NCBI GenBank assembly: GCA_039034015.1
Contig: JBCCBM010000017.1
Span: 1 to 64,000 of the forward strand
Source: Acuticoccus sp039034015
GTDB lineage: Bacteria > Pseudomonadota > Alphaproteobacteria > Rhizobiales > Amorphaceae
Length of the DNA: 64,000 nucleotides
Direction: 5' to 3'
Positions 9,456 to 17,607 of this stretch are shown one piece after another (the first letter of the stretch is position 1; each line of letters starts with the position of its first letter). Both the position numbers and the translations under genes were made by a program. The notes under the pieces were generated by a model that made no database searches, was not told where the DNA came from, and was given only the letters and a program-made list of their open reading frames with translations.

Positions 9456-10220
9456 CTAGCCCCCGGTTTCCCCTGCGCCGGCCAAAAACGCGCGAGTGAG
9501 CGCCTCGCAAAGCGCCGCGCGGGTGGTGCCGGCGGCAGTGAGCCACGCCTCGGGCGCGTCGTGGGTGAGAGGGGCAACGTCGGGCAGCGGGGGGATTGTT
9601 GGGATCCGCCCGTGGAGGAAATGGTTCTTGGGCAGGGTCGAGGGTGCGTTTGCGCCGCGCAGGGCGCGGCTCAGATAAAGCGTGCTGCCATGGTCGATGG
9701 CGGTGGGGGTGCCATCGTCCGCAATCAGGATGTTGGGATTTTGGGCCGTGCGGTCGACGTTGTGGAGGATGGCGTCGACGGTGGACAGGCGGGTGAGGAA
9801 GGGTTCGCCAAGGCTTGGAAGATCCGCGGCGGTGGCGGGGCGGGCGGCAATGTGGCGAAAGCCAAGATTCCACCCGGCCGAGCGCTGGACCATCGCGTCG
9901 CACTCGTCCGTCCCCACCTGCCAGGGGAAGTTGTGCGGCAGCCACAACACCGTCGCCTCGGGGACGGGGAGGCCGAGCGCGGCCGCAAGGCGGGTTGCGA
10001 TGAGTTCGGTGAGGAGGCCCACGGGCCCAGGGCCTGCGCCGTGGAGCTTTGCCACCCAAAGGGCGCCATCGCCCGTGCGCACGAGGAGCGGCGTGGTGCT
10101 CCCCTCCTCAAAGACGTGCAGGGCGGCCGTGATGACGCGGTCAGCGCTCGTCTGAGGAGCGGGCGAAGGCGAGTTGGAGGAAATTGGTGACCCCTGGCGT
10201 GTGGAGCGGGAGGCCCGCAA
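9456..10220 (-). CDS. HipA-like / phosphatidylinositol-kinase-fold protein
   Basis: A protein of up to 254 residues resembling the stand-alone HipA-like kinase family. It shows an ATP-lysine segment (GALWVAKLHGAGPGPVGLLTE), a catalytic-loop-like segment DAILHNVDRTAQNPNIL (Asn-rich, with Asp), and IADDGTPTAIDHGSTL, where Asp-His takes the place of the kinase DFD/DxG motif. There is no HipB-like antitoxin beside it, so a toxin-antitoxin role is not supported. The start is unresolved. The conserved N-terminus (VITAALHVFEEGSTTPL) begins just inside the pyk stop codon, yet no ATG, GTG or TTG lies there. The first upstream candidate is a TTG at 10220, an 80-bp overlap with pyk; a downstream GTG at 10055 would cut into the domain. 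Confidence 0.65.
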   Translation of the reverse strand: MRASRSTRQGSPISSNSPSPAPQTSADRVITAALHVFEEGSTTPLLVRTGDGALWVAKLHGAGPGPVGLLTELIATRLAAALGLPVPEATVLWLPHNFPWQVGTDECDAMVQRSAGWNLGFRHIAARPATAADLPSLGEPFLTRLSTVDAILHNVDRTAQNPNILIADDGTPTAIDHGSTLYLSRALRGANAPSTLPKNHFLHGRIPTIPPLPDVAPLTHDAPEAWLTAAGTTRAALCEALTRAFLAGAGETGG

Positions 10221-11622
10221 TCACGATAAGGCGGTCCCCGGTGCGGCCGATGCCGCTGTCGACGATGGTGGCGCCGGCAAGCGCGATCAGCTCTTCCACA
10301 TCCTCCACCTCGCGGCAGGGCACGTTGTGGAGGCCCCAGGCAAGGCCCAGCCGCCGCGCAATCTTGAGGTTGGGCGAGAGGGCGAGGACGGGCGCAAACG
10401 ACCGCTCACGCGCCACCCTAAGCGCTGTGCCGCCGGTTGTGGTGTAGCAAACGGTGGCGCCAACGTTCAGCGTTTCGGCAATTTGGCGGGCGGCGGCGGC
10501 AAGGGCATCGGCCCCGGTTTCCTCGGGCGGGAAGCGTTGGGCGAGGAGGATGCTGCGGTAGTTGGCATCGCGCTCCACCTCGCGGGCGACGCGGTCCATG
10601 GTGGCGACGGCCTCGATGGGGAAGTCGCCGGCGGCAGACTCGGCCGACAGCATCACAGCGTCCGCGCCCTCGAAGACGGCGGTCGCCACGTCCGACACTT
10701 CGGCCCGGGTCGGGACGGGGGAGGCGATCATGCTTTCCAGCATTTGTGTCGCGACGACGACCGGCTTGCCGGCGCGGCGCGCGGCGCGGGTGATGCGCTT
10801 TTGAAGGCCTGGCACCTGTTCGAGCGGCAATTCCACGCCAAGGTCGCCACGGGCAACCATGAGCGCGTCGGAGAGGTCAATGATCTCGTCGAGCCGGTCG
10901 ATGGCCTGGGGTTTTTCGATTTTGGACAGGAGGCCGGCGCGGCCGCGGGCGACCTTGCGCACCTCGGCAAGGTCTTCCGGACGCTGGATGAACGAGAGGG
11001 CGATCCAGTCGACGTCGGCCTCCAGCACAGCGTCAAGATCGGCGCGGTCTTTGGGGGTGAGCGCGCCGACGGGGAGGAGCGTATCAGGGCAGGACACGCC
11101 CTTGCGGTTGGAGAGCGGGCCGGCCTGGATCACCTCGGTGACGGCGCGGGTCTCGGAGGCGTCCACCGTGCGCAGCGAGAGCTTTCCATCGTCGAGCAGG
11201 AGGCGGTGGCCGGGTTTGAGCGCGCGTAAAATTTCAGGATGGGGGAGGTGGACGCGGGTGGTGTCGCCGGGTGTTTTGTCAGCGTCGAGCACGAAGGTGG
11301 CGCCGCTTTCCAGCGTCACGCGGCCCTCCGCGAATTGGCCGACGCGCAGCTTTGGCCCCTGGAGGTCGGCGAGGATGGTGATGGGGCGGCCGACGCGGGT
11401 TTCGATCCGGCGGATGCGGGCGACAAGGTCGCGCATCAGGCCGTGATCGGCATGGCTCATGTTGATGCGGAAGACGTCAGCCCCGGCGCCCCACAGGGCT
11501 TCGATGGTGGCTTCGTCGGAGGAGGCGGGGCCGAGGGTTGCGAGGATGCGAACCCTGCGGTTGCGCAGGCCTATCGCCCGCCGATCCCCGCTTTCGGCCG
11601 TTCGGTCAGTTGCACGGTCCAT
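10141..11622 (-). CDS. pyk: pyruvate kinase
   Basis: A 493-residue glycolytic enzyme that converts phosphoenolpyruvate and ADP to pyruvate and ATP in the cytosol. Diagnostic segments are RRVRILATLGPASSDEATI at the start, the active-site stretch LLSKIEKPQAIDRLDEII with the catalytic Lys, DALMVARGDLGVELPLEQVP, and ATQMLESMIASPVPTRAEVS. A C-terminal allosteric domain completes a normal length. The only usable start is the ATG at 11622, which overlaps the end of the DUF1036 gene by 52 bp. The HipA-like gene overlaps the other end. The three may be one minus-strand transcript starting upstream of DUF1036. Confidence 0.96.
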   Translation of the reverse strand: MDRATDRTAESGDRRAIGLRNRRVRILATLGPASSDEATIEALWGAGADVFRINMSHADHGLMRDLVARIRRIETRVGRPITILADLQGPKLRVGQFAEGRVTLESGATFVLDADKTPGDTTRVHLPHPEILRALKPGHRLLLDDGKLSLRTVDASETRAVTEVIQAGPLSNRKGVSCPDTLLPVGALTPKDRADLDAVLEADVDWIALSFIQRPEDLAEVRKVARGRAGLLSKIEKPQAIDRLDEIIDLSDALMVARGDLGVELPLEQVPGLQKRITRAARRAGKPVVVATQMLESMIASPVPTRAEVSDVATAVFEGADAVMLSAESAAGDFPIEAVATMDRVAREVERDANYRSILLAQRFPPEETGADALAAAARQIAETLNVGATVCYTTTGGTALRVARERSFAPVLALSPNLKIARRLGLAWGLHNVPCREVEDVEELIALAGATIVDSGIGRTGDRLIVIAGLPLHTPGVTNFLQLAFARSSDER

Positions 11623-12026
11623 GAAAGTTTGTCGCCCGTATCCACTTCCACAAAGCCGCGCCGCTCATACCCACGGGCGACGCAATCTTGCGTGCCTTCG
11701 ATGGTGAACTCTTTGTCGTTGGTGCACATGAAGGCGGTTCCGCCCCAGGCGCCCCCCTCCTCATAGTCCAGCGCGTAGAGGTAGTAGTAGCGGGATGGGA
11801 GCGGCCCGTCGACCACGACGGTGCAGCTTTCCGCATCAAGGTTCCACCACCCTTCCGAAACCCACTGCGCATTGGCCTTGTAGCCGATGGCAATGCCCAC
11901 CTGGACGGGCGTTCGGTTGCACAGGCGAAGCTCTGCGTGGGCGTCCGTGGCGGTGGAAAACATTCCGAGCACCGCAACGGCGAAAGTGAGAACCGCTAGA
12001 GTCCCTGCGCGAACTGAGGATACCAT
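11571..12026 (-). CDS. DUF1036 secreted protein
   Basis: A 151-residue exported protein of family DUF1036, function unknown. A signal peptide (MVSSVRAGTLAVLTFAVAVL, then cleavage after ATDAHA) leads into the conserved domain: LRLCNRTPVQVGIAIGYK, VSEGWWNLDAESC, YYYLYALDYEEGGAWGG and MCTNDKEFTIEG. The conserved cysteines could form disulfides in the periplasm. The ATG at 12026 begins the signal peptide; an ATG at 12059 would add eleven polar residues and cannot be excluded. It is the first gene of a minus-strand group with pyk. DUF1036 next to pyk is a neighbourhood I recall from rhizobia. Confidence 0.85.
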   Translation of the reverse strand: MVSSVRAGTLAVLTFAVAVLGMFSTATDAHAELRLCNRTPVQVGIAIGYKANAQWVSEGWWNLDAESCTVVVDGPLPSRYYYLYALDYEEGGAWGGTAFMCTNDKEFTIEGTQDCVARGYERRGFVEVDTGDKLSWTVQLTERPKAGIGGR

Positions 12027-12759
12027 CTCGAGCGAGCCGTCCTTTTTTTCGTTCGACATCAACGCTTTCGCGGCGCAGACCCAGCCTGTCATGCTGGGTG
12101 GGAAGCCCCTTGTCAATTGCACCGCTAACCAAACAGCACGCTACACAGGTCACGATAAGGCCTGTGGTTAACGCTTTCGAATCACACCCGCAACATAATG
12201 TTACCAAGTTATGGCACGGCAAGCTTGACCGAAGCTGCGCTGTCCACACCACCAAACACCGGCAACCCACAGAAAGAAGATCCCCGAACATCACAAAAAG
12301 AATTCGATCTAGGAAAATAGTTTCGAAGCTAGTCGACGCAAATTGAAACAAATTGCAACGAAACGTCTACTTGTTCACGCTGGGCTTAAATAAAGGTTGC
12401 GCGCGTAAAGTGTTGCGCCAAGAGCGCAAACGCCCACGGCGACCAGCCAATTGAGCGGTTGCTCAACCTGTCACTCATTTGCAACGGTTGAAAGTGTTGC
12501 GCGGCACAACCGCCCGCCAGGCGCCTGCAAACTGGGGATAACGGAGCCGGTCGCCTTGAACCAGCCGCCCAACGCAACCCTGCCGGCGCACAAATGCATG
12601 GGCGCTGGCACGCGCGCCGCATTCGCCCAAAGCCGTCAACGCGCCCTTCACCATCGCCACCATCACTGAGGGGGTAACGGGGATGATCGGCCCCCGCCGC
12701 CTTGCGTGGGCCGACTCGATCGGCAAGCTCAACGGGTCTTGAGATTGTTGGAGGTCACC
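12027..12759. other. long gene-free, comparatively AT-rich stretch
   Basis: About 730 bp between the divergent DUF1036 and DUF2312 genes holds no convincing gene on either strand and is visibly richer in A and T than its surroundings. I can see one GANTC methylation site (12179-12183), a short inverted repeat ACAGG/CCTGT (12145-12165), a CGGTTG/CAACCG pair (12485-12512), and a single DnaA-box-like 9-mer (12533-12541). It must contain both promoters. An untranslated RNA is possible but nothing identifies one. Confidence 0.6.
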
Positions 12760-13038
12760 ATGGTCAACGGTGGTGTGGCGGGCGACCAGTTGCGCGCATT
12801 CGTGGAACGGATCGAGCGGCTGGAAGAGGAGAAAAAGGCAATCGCCGACGACGTGAAAGACGTCTACGCGGAGGCCAAAGCCAACGGCTACGACGTCAAA
12901 ATCCTGCGCCAAGTGGTGCGGCTGCGCAAACAAGAGGCCAACGAGCGGATGGAGCAGGAGGCCGTGCTCGACCTTTATCTCCAGGCCCTCGGCATGCGCT
13001 TTTCGGAGGATGACGCACGGGAGCGGGCGGCCGCTTAA
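12760..13038 (+). CDS. DUF2312 (UPF0335) family protein
   Basis: A 92-residue cytosolic protein of the DUF2312 family, widespread in Alphaproteobacteria and uncharacterised. The whole length matches the family pattern: DQLRAFVERIERLEEEKKAI, then DVKDVYAEAKANGYDVKILR and VVRLRKQEANERMEQEAVLD. The first ~35 residues are a predicted amphipathic coiled coil. The ATG at 12760 follows GGAGG six bases upstream, which decides it over the in-frame start at 12706. Its TAA stop shares TTAA with the stop of the convergent acyl-CoA synthetase. Confidence 0.92.
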   Translation: MVNGGVAGDQLRAFVERIERLEEEKKAIADDVKDVYAEAKANGYDVKILRQVVRLRKQEANERMEQEAVLDLYLQALGMRFSEDDARERAAA

Positions 13039-14648
13039 CCGGAAAGATCCCGCGCCCGGGCCCGCAGCGCAAACTTTTGCACTTTGCCGGTCGACGTTTT
13101 GGGCAGCGGCTCAAACACAATCCTTGCGGGCATTTTGTAGCCCGCAAGCCGCGTCCGACAGTGGGCGAGGAGCGCCGCTTCGTCGGCCATCTCGCCCTCA
13201 GACAGTTCCACGAAGGCGCACGGGCGCTCGCCCCATTTCTCGTCCGGCATTGCAACAACCCCCGCCGCTGCCACCGCGGGGTGGGCATAAAGCGCATCCT
13301 CCACCTCGATGGATGAGATGTTTTCGCCGCCGGAAATGATGATGTCTTTCGCGCGGTCTTTGATCTCCACGTAGCCATCGGGGTGGCGCACGGCGAGGTC
13401 GCCGGTGTGGAACCACCCGCCGCGGAACGCCGCTTCGGTGGCGTCAGTGTCCTTGAGGTAGCCTTTCATGACAATGTTGCCGGACAGCATGATCTCGCCG
13501 ATCGTCTCGCCATCGGAGGGGACTTCGGCCATCGTCTCCGGGTCGCGCACGGAAAGGCCGTTCTGGAGCGTGTAGGCAACGCCTTGCCGCGCCTTCTTTC
13601 GCGCGCGCGCCTCCGCCGGCGCATCATCCCATTCCGGCTGCCAGGCGCTCACCACGCAGGGGCCATAAACCTCCGTCAGCCCATAAACGTGGGTCACATC
13701 AATCCCCACGGTGTCGGCGCGGGCGATCACCGCGGCGGGCGGCGGAGCGGCGGCCACCATCATCTTGATCGGCGGGTCGGCGATGAGGTTTTTGGCGCGC
13801 GCCCCGTCGATCGCCATTTGCATCACGATGGGCGCGCCGCAAAAATGGGTGACGCCATGGGTGACAAAGGCGTCCGCAATGGCGTCGGCGGAGGGGCCGC
13901 GCAGGCACACATTCACGCCCGCCAGCATCGCGACGGTGTAGGGAAAACACCAGCCGTTGCAGTGGAACATGGGCAGCGTCCACAAATAGCGCGGAAAGTG
14001 CGGCATATCCCAGTCGACGGCGTTGGAGATCGCCGTCGTCGCGACCCCCTTGTGGGAGTAAACAACGCCCTTTGGCCGGCCCGTGGTGCCGGATGTGTAG
14101 GAGAGGGAAAACGAGGCCCAATCGTTGCCCGGCAGCGCCGGCGCCAGCGGGGCGTCCGACAAAAGCGCCGGGTAATCAAGGTCCGCCGGGCCCTCGGTCG
14201 CGGTGCCGAGCGGGTCGTCGATGCGCACCACTGTGGGGCGGGGCGACAGGCCCTCGAGCGCCGCGCCCAAGGGGGCGAGGAGCGCGCTGTCACACAACAC
14301 GAGCTTTGCGCCGGAGTGGCTCAAGCAATAATGCAGCGTTTGTGGATCGAGGCGGGTGTTGAGGGTGAGCATCACCGCGCCGCAAAGGGGCACCGCAAAA
14401 TTTGCCGCCACAAAGCCCGGTGTGTTGGGCGACAGGACCGCCACCACATCGCCCGCCCCCACCCCCCGGGCGCGAAGGCCGGCGGCGAGGCGGCGCACCT
14501 CAAGGTCCACCTCCGCCCAGGTGGCGCTGTGGGTGCCGTGGAGGACGGCCAGCCGATCGGGGAAGACTGCGGCCGTGCGCGTCAGGAACGCGAGGGGGGA
14601 GAGGGGCGCATCGTTGGCGGCGCGTTTATCAAGGCCGGTCTCGTCCAT
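13035..14648 (-). CDS. acyl-CoA synthetase (AMP-forming)
   Basis: A 537-residue adenylate-forming ligase that activates a carboxylic acid to its acyl-AMP and then acyl-CoA. The AMP-binding P-loop is SLSYTSGTTGRPKGVVYSHK, the second motif is YGLTEVYGPCV, and the hinge/C-terminal motifs are GGWFHTGDLAVRHPDGYVEI and then DIIISGGENISSIEVED and KTSTGKVQKFALR with the catalytic Lys. The sequence resembles the medium/long-chain acyl-CoA and methylthiopropionyl-CoA ligase group. The natural acid cannot be read from sequence. It starts 11 bp after the EAL protein gene on the same strand. Confidence 0.92.
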   Translation of the reverse strand: MDETGLDKRAANDAPLSPLAFLTRTAAVFPDRLAVLHGTHSATWAEVDLEVRRLAAGLRARGVGAGDVVAVLSPNTPGFVAANFAVPLCGAVMLTLNTRLDPQTLHYCLSHSGAKLVLCDSALLAPLGAALEGLSPRPTVVRIDDPLGTATEGPADLDYPALLSDAPLAPALPGNDWASFSLSYTSGTTGRPKGVVYSHKGVATTAISNAVDWDMPHFPRYLWTLPMFHCNGWCFPYTVAMLAGVNVCLRGPSADAIADAFVTHGVTHFCGAPIVMQMAIDGARAKNLIADPPIKMMVAAAPPPAAVIARADTVGIDVTHVYGLTEVYGPCVVSAWQPEWDDAPAEARARKKARQGVAYTLQNGLSVRDPETMAEVPSDGETIGEIMLSGNIVMKGYLKDTDATEAAFRGGWFHTGDLAVRHPDGYVEIKDRAKDIIISGGENISSIEVEDALYAHPAVAAAGVVAMPDEKWGERPCAFVELSEGEMADEAALLAHCRTRLAGYKMPARIVFEPLPKTSTGKVQKFALRARARDLSG

Positions 14649-14659
14649 GGCGCGCGTGG

Positions 14660-16861
14660 CTAGGCCTGCCGCTCATAGTCGAGCATGGCGGCAAACTGGG
14701 CGAACGGCACGGGGAACGAGTAAAGATAGCCTTGCGCATAACGGCAACCGATGTCGCGCAAGACTTCCCGCTGTTCGGATGTCTCGACCCCTTCCGCGAT
14801 GACATTGAGGCCCATCGATTGGGCGATTTGGATAATCCCTTTGACGATCGCGCGCTTGCGCCGGTCGGTCTCAATGCCGAAAATGAATTGCTTGTCGACC
14901 TTGATTTCCTTAACTGGAAAGCTCGTGATGTGGATCAGCGAGGCATAGCCTGTGCCAAAGTCATCCAGCGAGAACTCGACACCGGATGAGACCAGATATT
15001 CGATCTTGCCGTGGAGGGATCGATCGTCGACACCGATGATGACGTCTTCGGTAATCTCAATAATGAAATCGTTGGGCTGAAGGTTTCCTTCCCGCGCACG
15101 CTCGACGAATGTTTCCAAAAAGTCATTGCGCAAGAGCTCGGTGCGGGAGGCGTTGATGGACACGCGGAACGGGCGGTCGGTGATCTCGCGCAATTTGGCA
15201 AGATCGGCGATCACAGCGTCCAGCATCACGCGGCCGACCTCTGAGCCAATCTCATGATCGTCGAGCGCGTAGGCGAAATCTTTAGCGTCGAGGGTCATGT
15301 CGGGGGTTTGCCAGCGCACCAGCGCCTCAACGCCCACCACCTCGTTGGTCTCCATGTCGATTTGCGGCTGGTAGTAGGGGAGGAACTCGCGCTTTGCGAG
15401 GCTTTCGCGCGCTTGGGCAAGGATGGTCGCGCGCCGCTGGGCGGCATCATCGGCAATCTTTCGGTCAAAGACGATGACGGGCTCGTCAAGCTTCCGCTTG
15501 GCGCGCGAGAGGGCCATTTCGGCCGCACGCGTCAGCTCCTCCGGGCCGCTGGCGTGTTCGGGGAAGAAGGCGGCGCCGGCGCTCATGATCACCCCGTCGC
15601 CGCCGACCTCTTCGCGCTGCATGGCGGCAAACGCGTTTTGGACCCGCGTGAGCGCTGGCTGCAACGCATCGCGCCCGTCAATGTCGGCCAAGATGAGCGC
15701 GAACTCGTTGATGGAAATGCGTGCAATGGTGTCACTCTCGCGGGTGACGGCGGCAAGGCGGGAGGCCACCTCCAGCATGTTCTTGTCGGGCACAGTGTAG
15801 CCGGCGTGGTCGGTCAGCCGGGCAAAATCGTGAATTTCGATGATGATGAGGGCGAGCGTGCGCTCCTCCCGCCTGGCCCTGCGGACCGCCACCCCAATGC
15901 GATCTTCAAACAACAGCCGGTTGGGGAGCGAGGTGACAGGGTCGTGGTTGGCGGCCCACCACAGGCGCCGTTCGGCGGTGAGCTCCCGCGTCACATCCTG
16001 GGCAATGCCGTAGAGTTTGCGGCCACGGCGGCCGTTGGAGGCTTTGCCGACGGTGCGCACAATGCGCTGCTCGCCGGCGGGGGTTTTGATGGGGGCCGTC
16101 ACCTCGAACGAGCCGCCTTCTGCCGCGGTGCGCTCCATCTCCATGGTCAGCTTTTCGCGCGCGGGGCTCGGATAAAGGTCGAGCATCCGCTCCACGGTGA
16201 CGTCGCCCCCAGGGTCGAGCCCGTGGATCGCATAAAGCTCATCCGACCAGGTGAGGCGCTGGGAGCCCAATGTTTGCTCCCACCCCCCGATCTTGGCGAT
16301 CTCTTGCACGTGGCTGAGCAGGCCGTGCTCGTTGAGGAGCCGATGCCGTTCGGCGCGCAGATCGTCGGTGCGGTACACGATGGGGAGCGCGGAGACGGCC
16401 GCGCGGCGGAACGCGGCGAGCGCCACCGAGCGGCCGGGGGCGGGGACGGCAAACACGATCGTCTCCGTCTCGGGAAAGAAGATCGCCTTGGCGTCGGCGC
16501 CGAGTTCGGCATCGATGGGGACCGTGATGAGGCGTGTGGTGTACACCTCATCGGGCTTGAACTCGGTGTGGGAGACGGCATCCACCACGCGCTCGGCGGT
16601 GTCGGCACGCAACCGCTCGGGAAGGCGCATGAACTCGCTGGAGGCGGCGCGGACGTGGCCATCCTCCATGGCAACGACGCCGCTATAGCGCACGCCAAGG
16701 CTATCGGCGAGCAAATTGCACGCCGCTGCAGACAGCTCCGCAAACGGGTCGTCAGCCTCCTGCGCGAACACCCTTCGCCTTTCGTCGATTCCCAGCCGGT
16801 CTTGCGTCAATTTAAACTGAAAGCGTTTGCGGACAATGTGCAAGCCAAACGGGCACCGCAT
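14660..16861 (-). CDS. PAS-GGDEF-EAL protein, GGDEF degenerate, EAL intact: probable c-di-GMP phosphodiesterase
   Basis: A 733-residue signalling protein without membrane segments. An N-terminal GAF-like sensor region (to about residue 190) is followed by a PAS domain (IGGWEQTLGSQRLTWSDELY). A GGDEF domain begins at NHDPVTSLPNRLLFEDRI, but its active-site motif reads RISINEFALIL, so the GG of GGDEF is gone and cyclase activity is unlikely. The C-terminal EAL domain keeps the key residues: EALVRW, the Asn in SINAS, the Glu in EITED, DDFGTGYASL, KVDKQF and EGVET. It should therefore hydrolyse c-di-GMP, with the dead GGDEF perhaps binding GTP as a regulatory site. The ATG at 16861 gives full length. 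Confidence 0.9.
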   Translation of the reverse strand: MRCPFGLHIVRKRFQFKLTQDRLGIDERRRVFAQEADDPFAELSAAACNLLADSLGVRYSGVVAMEDGHVRAASSEFMRLPERLRADTAERVVDAVSHTEFKPDEVYTTRLITVPIDAELGADAKAIFFPETETIVFAVPAPGRSVALAAFRRAAVSALPIVYRTDDLRAERHRLLNEHGLLSHVQEIAKIGGWEQTLGSQRLTWSDELYAIHGLDPGGDVTVERMLDLYPSPAREKLTMEMERTAAEGGSFEVTAPIKTPAGEQRIVRTVGKASNGRRGRKLYGIAQDVTRELTAERRLWWAANHDPVTSLPNRLLFEDRIGVAVRRARREERTLALIIIEIHDFARLTDHAGYTVPDKNMLEVASRLAAVTRESDTIARISINEFALILADIDGRDALQPALTRVQNAFAAMQREEVGGDGVIMSAGAAFFPEHASGPEELTRAAEMALSRAKRKLDEPVIVFDRKIADDAAQRRATILAQARESLAKREFLPYYQPQIDMETNEVVGVEALVRWQTPDMTLDAKDFAYALDDHEIGSEVGRVMLDAVIADLAKLREITDRPFRVSINASRTELLRNDFLETFVERAREGNLQPNDFIIEITEDVIIGVDDRSLHGKIEYLVSSGVEFSLDDFGTGYASLIHITSFPVKEIKVDKQFIFGIETDRRKRAIVKGIIQIAQSMGLNVIAEGVETSEQREVLRDIGCRYAQGYLYSFPVPFAQFAAMLDYERQA

Positions 16862-16880
16862 TCAATGTTGCGGTGATTTG

Positions 16881-17165
16881 TCAGTCCCTTTCGCCAAAGC
16901 CATCGGCCACCAGCGCGGTGACGGCGGCAACGGCCGCCGCCGCATCCGGCCCATCCCCGCGCACCAGAATTTCGCTGCCCACCGGCGCGCCCAGCATCAA
17001 AAGCCCCATGATCGACCGCCCGTTGACGGCCTGCCCGTCTTTCTCGACGGTGAGTTCGGCATTAAACGTGTCGGCGGTGCGCACAAAACGGGCGGCGGCC
17101 CGGGCGTGCAGCCCTTTGCTGTTGACGAGGGTGAGGCGGGCGGCGGGGCCGTCACTGTCCGGCAA
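16881..17165 (-). CDS. ptsH: phosphocarrier protein HPr
   Basis: A 94-residue phosphocarrier of the regulatory PTS. The phosphorylatable His20 is in NSKGLHARAAARF, and the HprK target Ser51 is in NGRSIMGLLML. It receives phosphate from EI and passes it to the EIIA encoded just upstream; HprK phosphorylates the Ser. The start is chosen at a TTG that overlaps the EIIA stop by 14 bp and gives the usual HPr length. An ATG at 17225 would add 20 residues and a 74-bp overlap. Neither has a clear ribosome site. Confidence 0.92.
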   Translation of the reverse strand: MPDSDGPAARLTLVNSKGLHARAAARFVRTADTFNAELTVEKDGQAVNGRSIMGLLMLGAPVGSEILVRGDGPDAAAAVAAVTALVADGFGERD

Positions 17166-17553
17166 GGACGTGGCTTGCGATTGAAATATATTTGATGCCT
17201 GCGTCCCGCCCCGCAGCGGCCGCATCTTCGAGTGAGGCGCCGACGCGGGCTGACGAGAGTTTGACCAGCATCGGAAGGTTGACGCCCGCCAGCACCTCCA
17301 CCTCGCCCGCCGCCATCACCGAGATGGCAAGATTGGACGGCGTGCCGCCGAACATGTCGGTGAGGATGATGACGCCGTGCCCGCCGTTCACGTTGGCGAC
17401 CGCATCCACAATTTCGCCACGGCGACGCTCCACATCATCGTCCGGTTCGATGGAGATGGGGGCGATGGCGTCCTGCGCGCCCACAACATGCTCGAGCGCC
17501 GCCACAAGCTCGTGGGCGAGACGACCATGGGTGACTAGGACCAGTCCGATCAA
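17152..17553 (-). CDS. PTS system EIIA component, mannose/fructose type
   Basis: A 133-residue EIIA(Man)-fold protein. The active-site His9 is in VLVTHGRLAHELV, and the second signature is GVIILTDMFGGTPSNLAI. No EIIB or EIIC genes are present, so, as in other alphaproteobacteria, this is a regulatory phosphoacceptor, not a sugar importer. The TTG at 17553 follows a strong GGAGG and starts exactly where the family begins (IGLVLVTHG); an upstream start at 17586 is less likely. It lies between hprK and HPr, downstream of chvG. Confidence 0.92.
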   Translation of the reverse strand: MIGLVLVTHGRLAHELVAALEHVVGAQDAIAPISIEPDDDVERRRGEIVDAVANVNGGHGVIILTDMFGGTPSNLAISVMAAGEVEVLAGVNLPMLVKLSSARVGASLEDAAAAGRDAGIKYISIASHVLAGQ

Positions 17554-17607
17554 GGGTCGCCCCCCTCCGCTGTGGCCGGGGAGCAATTGTCCCAGATTGC
17601 GGCGACG

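Noticed and set aside
9456..10220. HipBA toxin-antitoxin system
   Set aside because: No HipB-like helix-turn-helix gene lies beside it, and the motifs fit the stand-alone HipA-like family.
12123..12759. Possible chromosome replication origin in the AT-rich spacer
   Set aside because: Only one DnaA-box-like 9-mer is visible, there is no cluster of boxes, and none of the genes usually near alphaproteobacterial origins (for example hemE) flank it.
13383..14663. 426-residue frame antisense to the acyl-CoA synthetase
   Set aside because: The opposite strand carries all AMP-ligase motifs; this one carries none.
15254..16876. 540-residue frame antisense to the EAL protein
   Set aside because: It mirrors a well-supported GGDEF-EAL gene. 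Its composition is typical of the antisense strand of GC-rich coding DNA.
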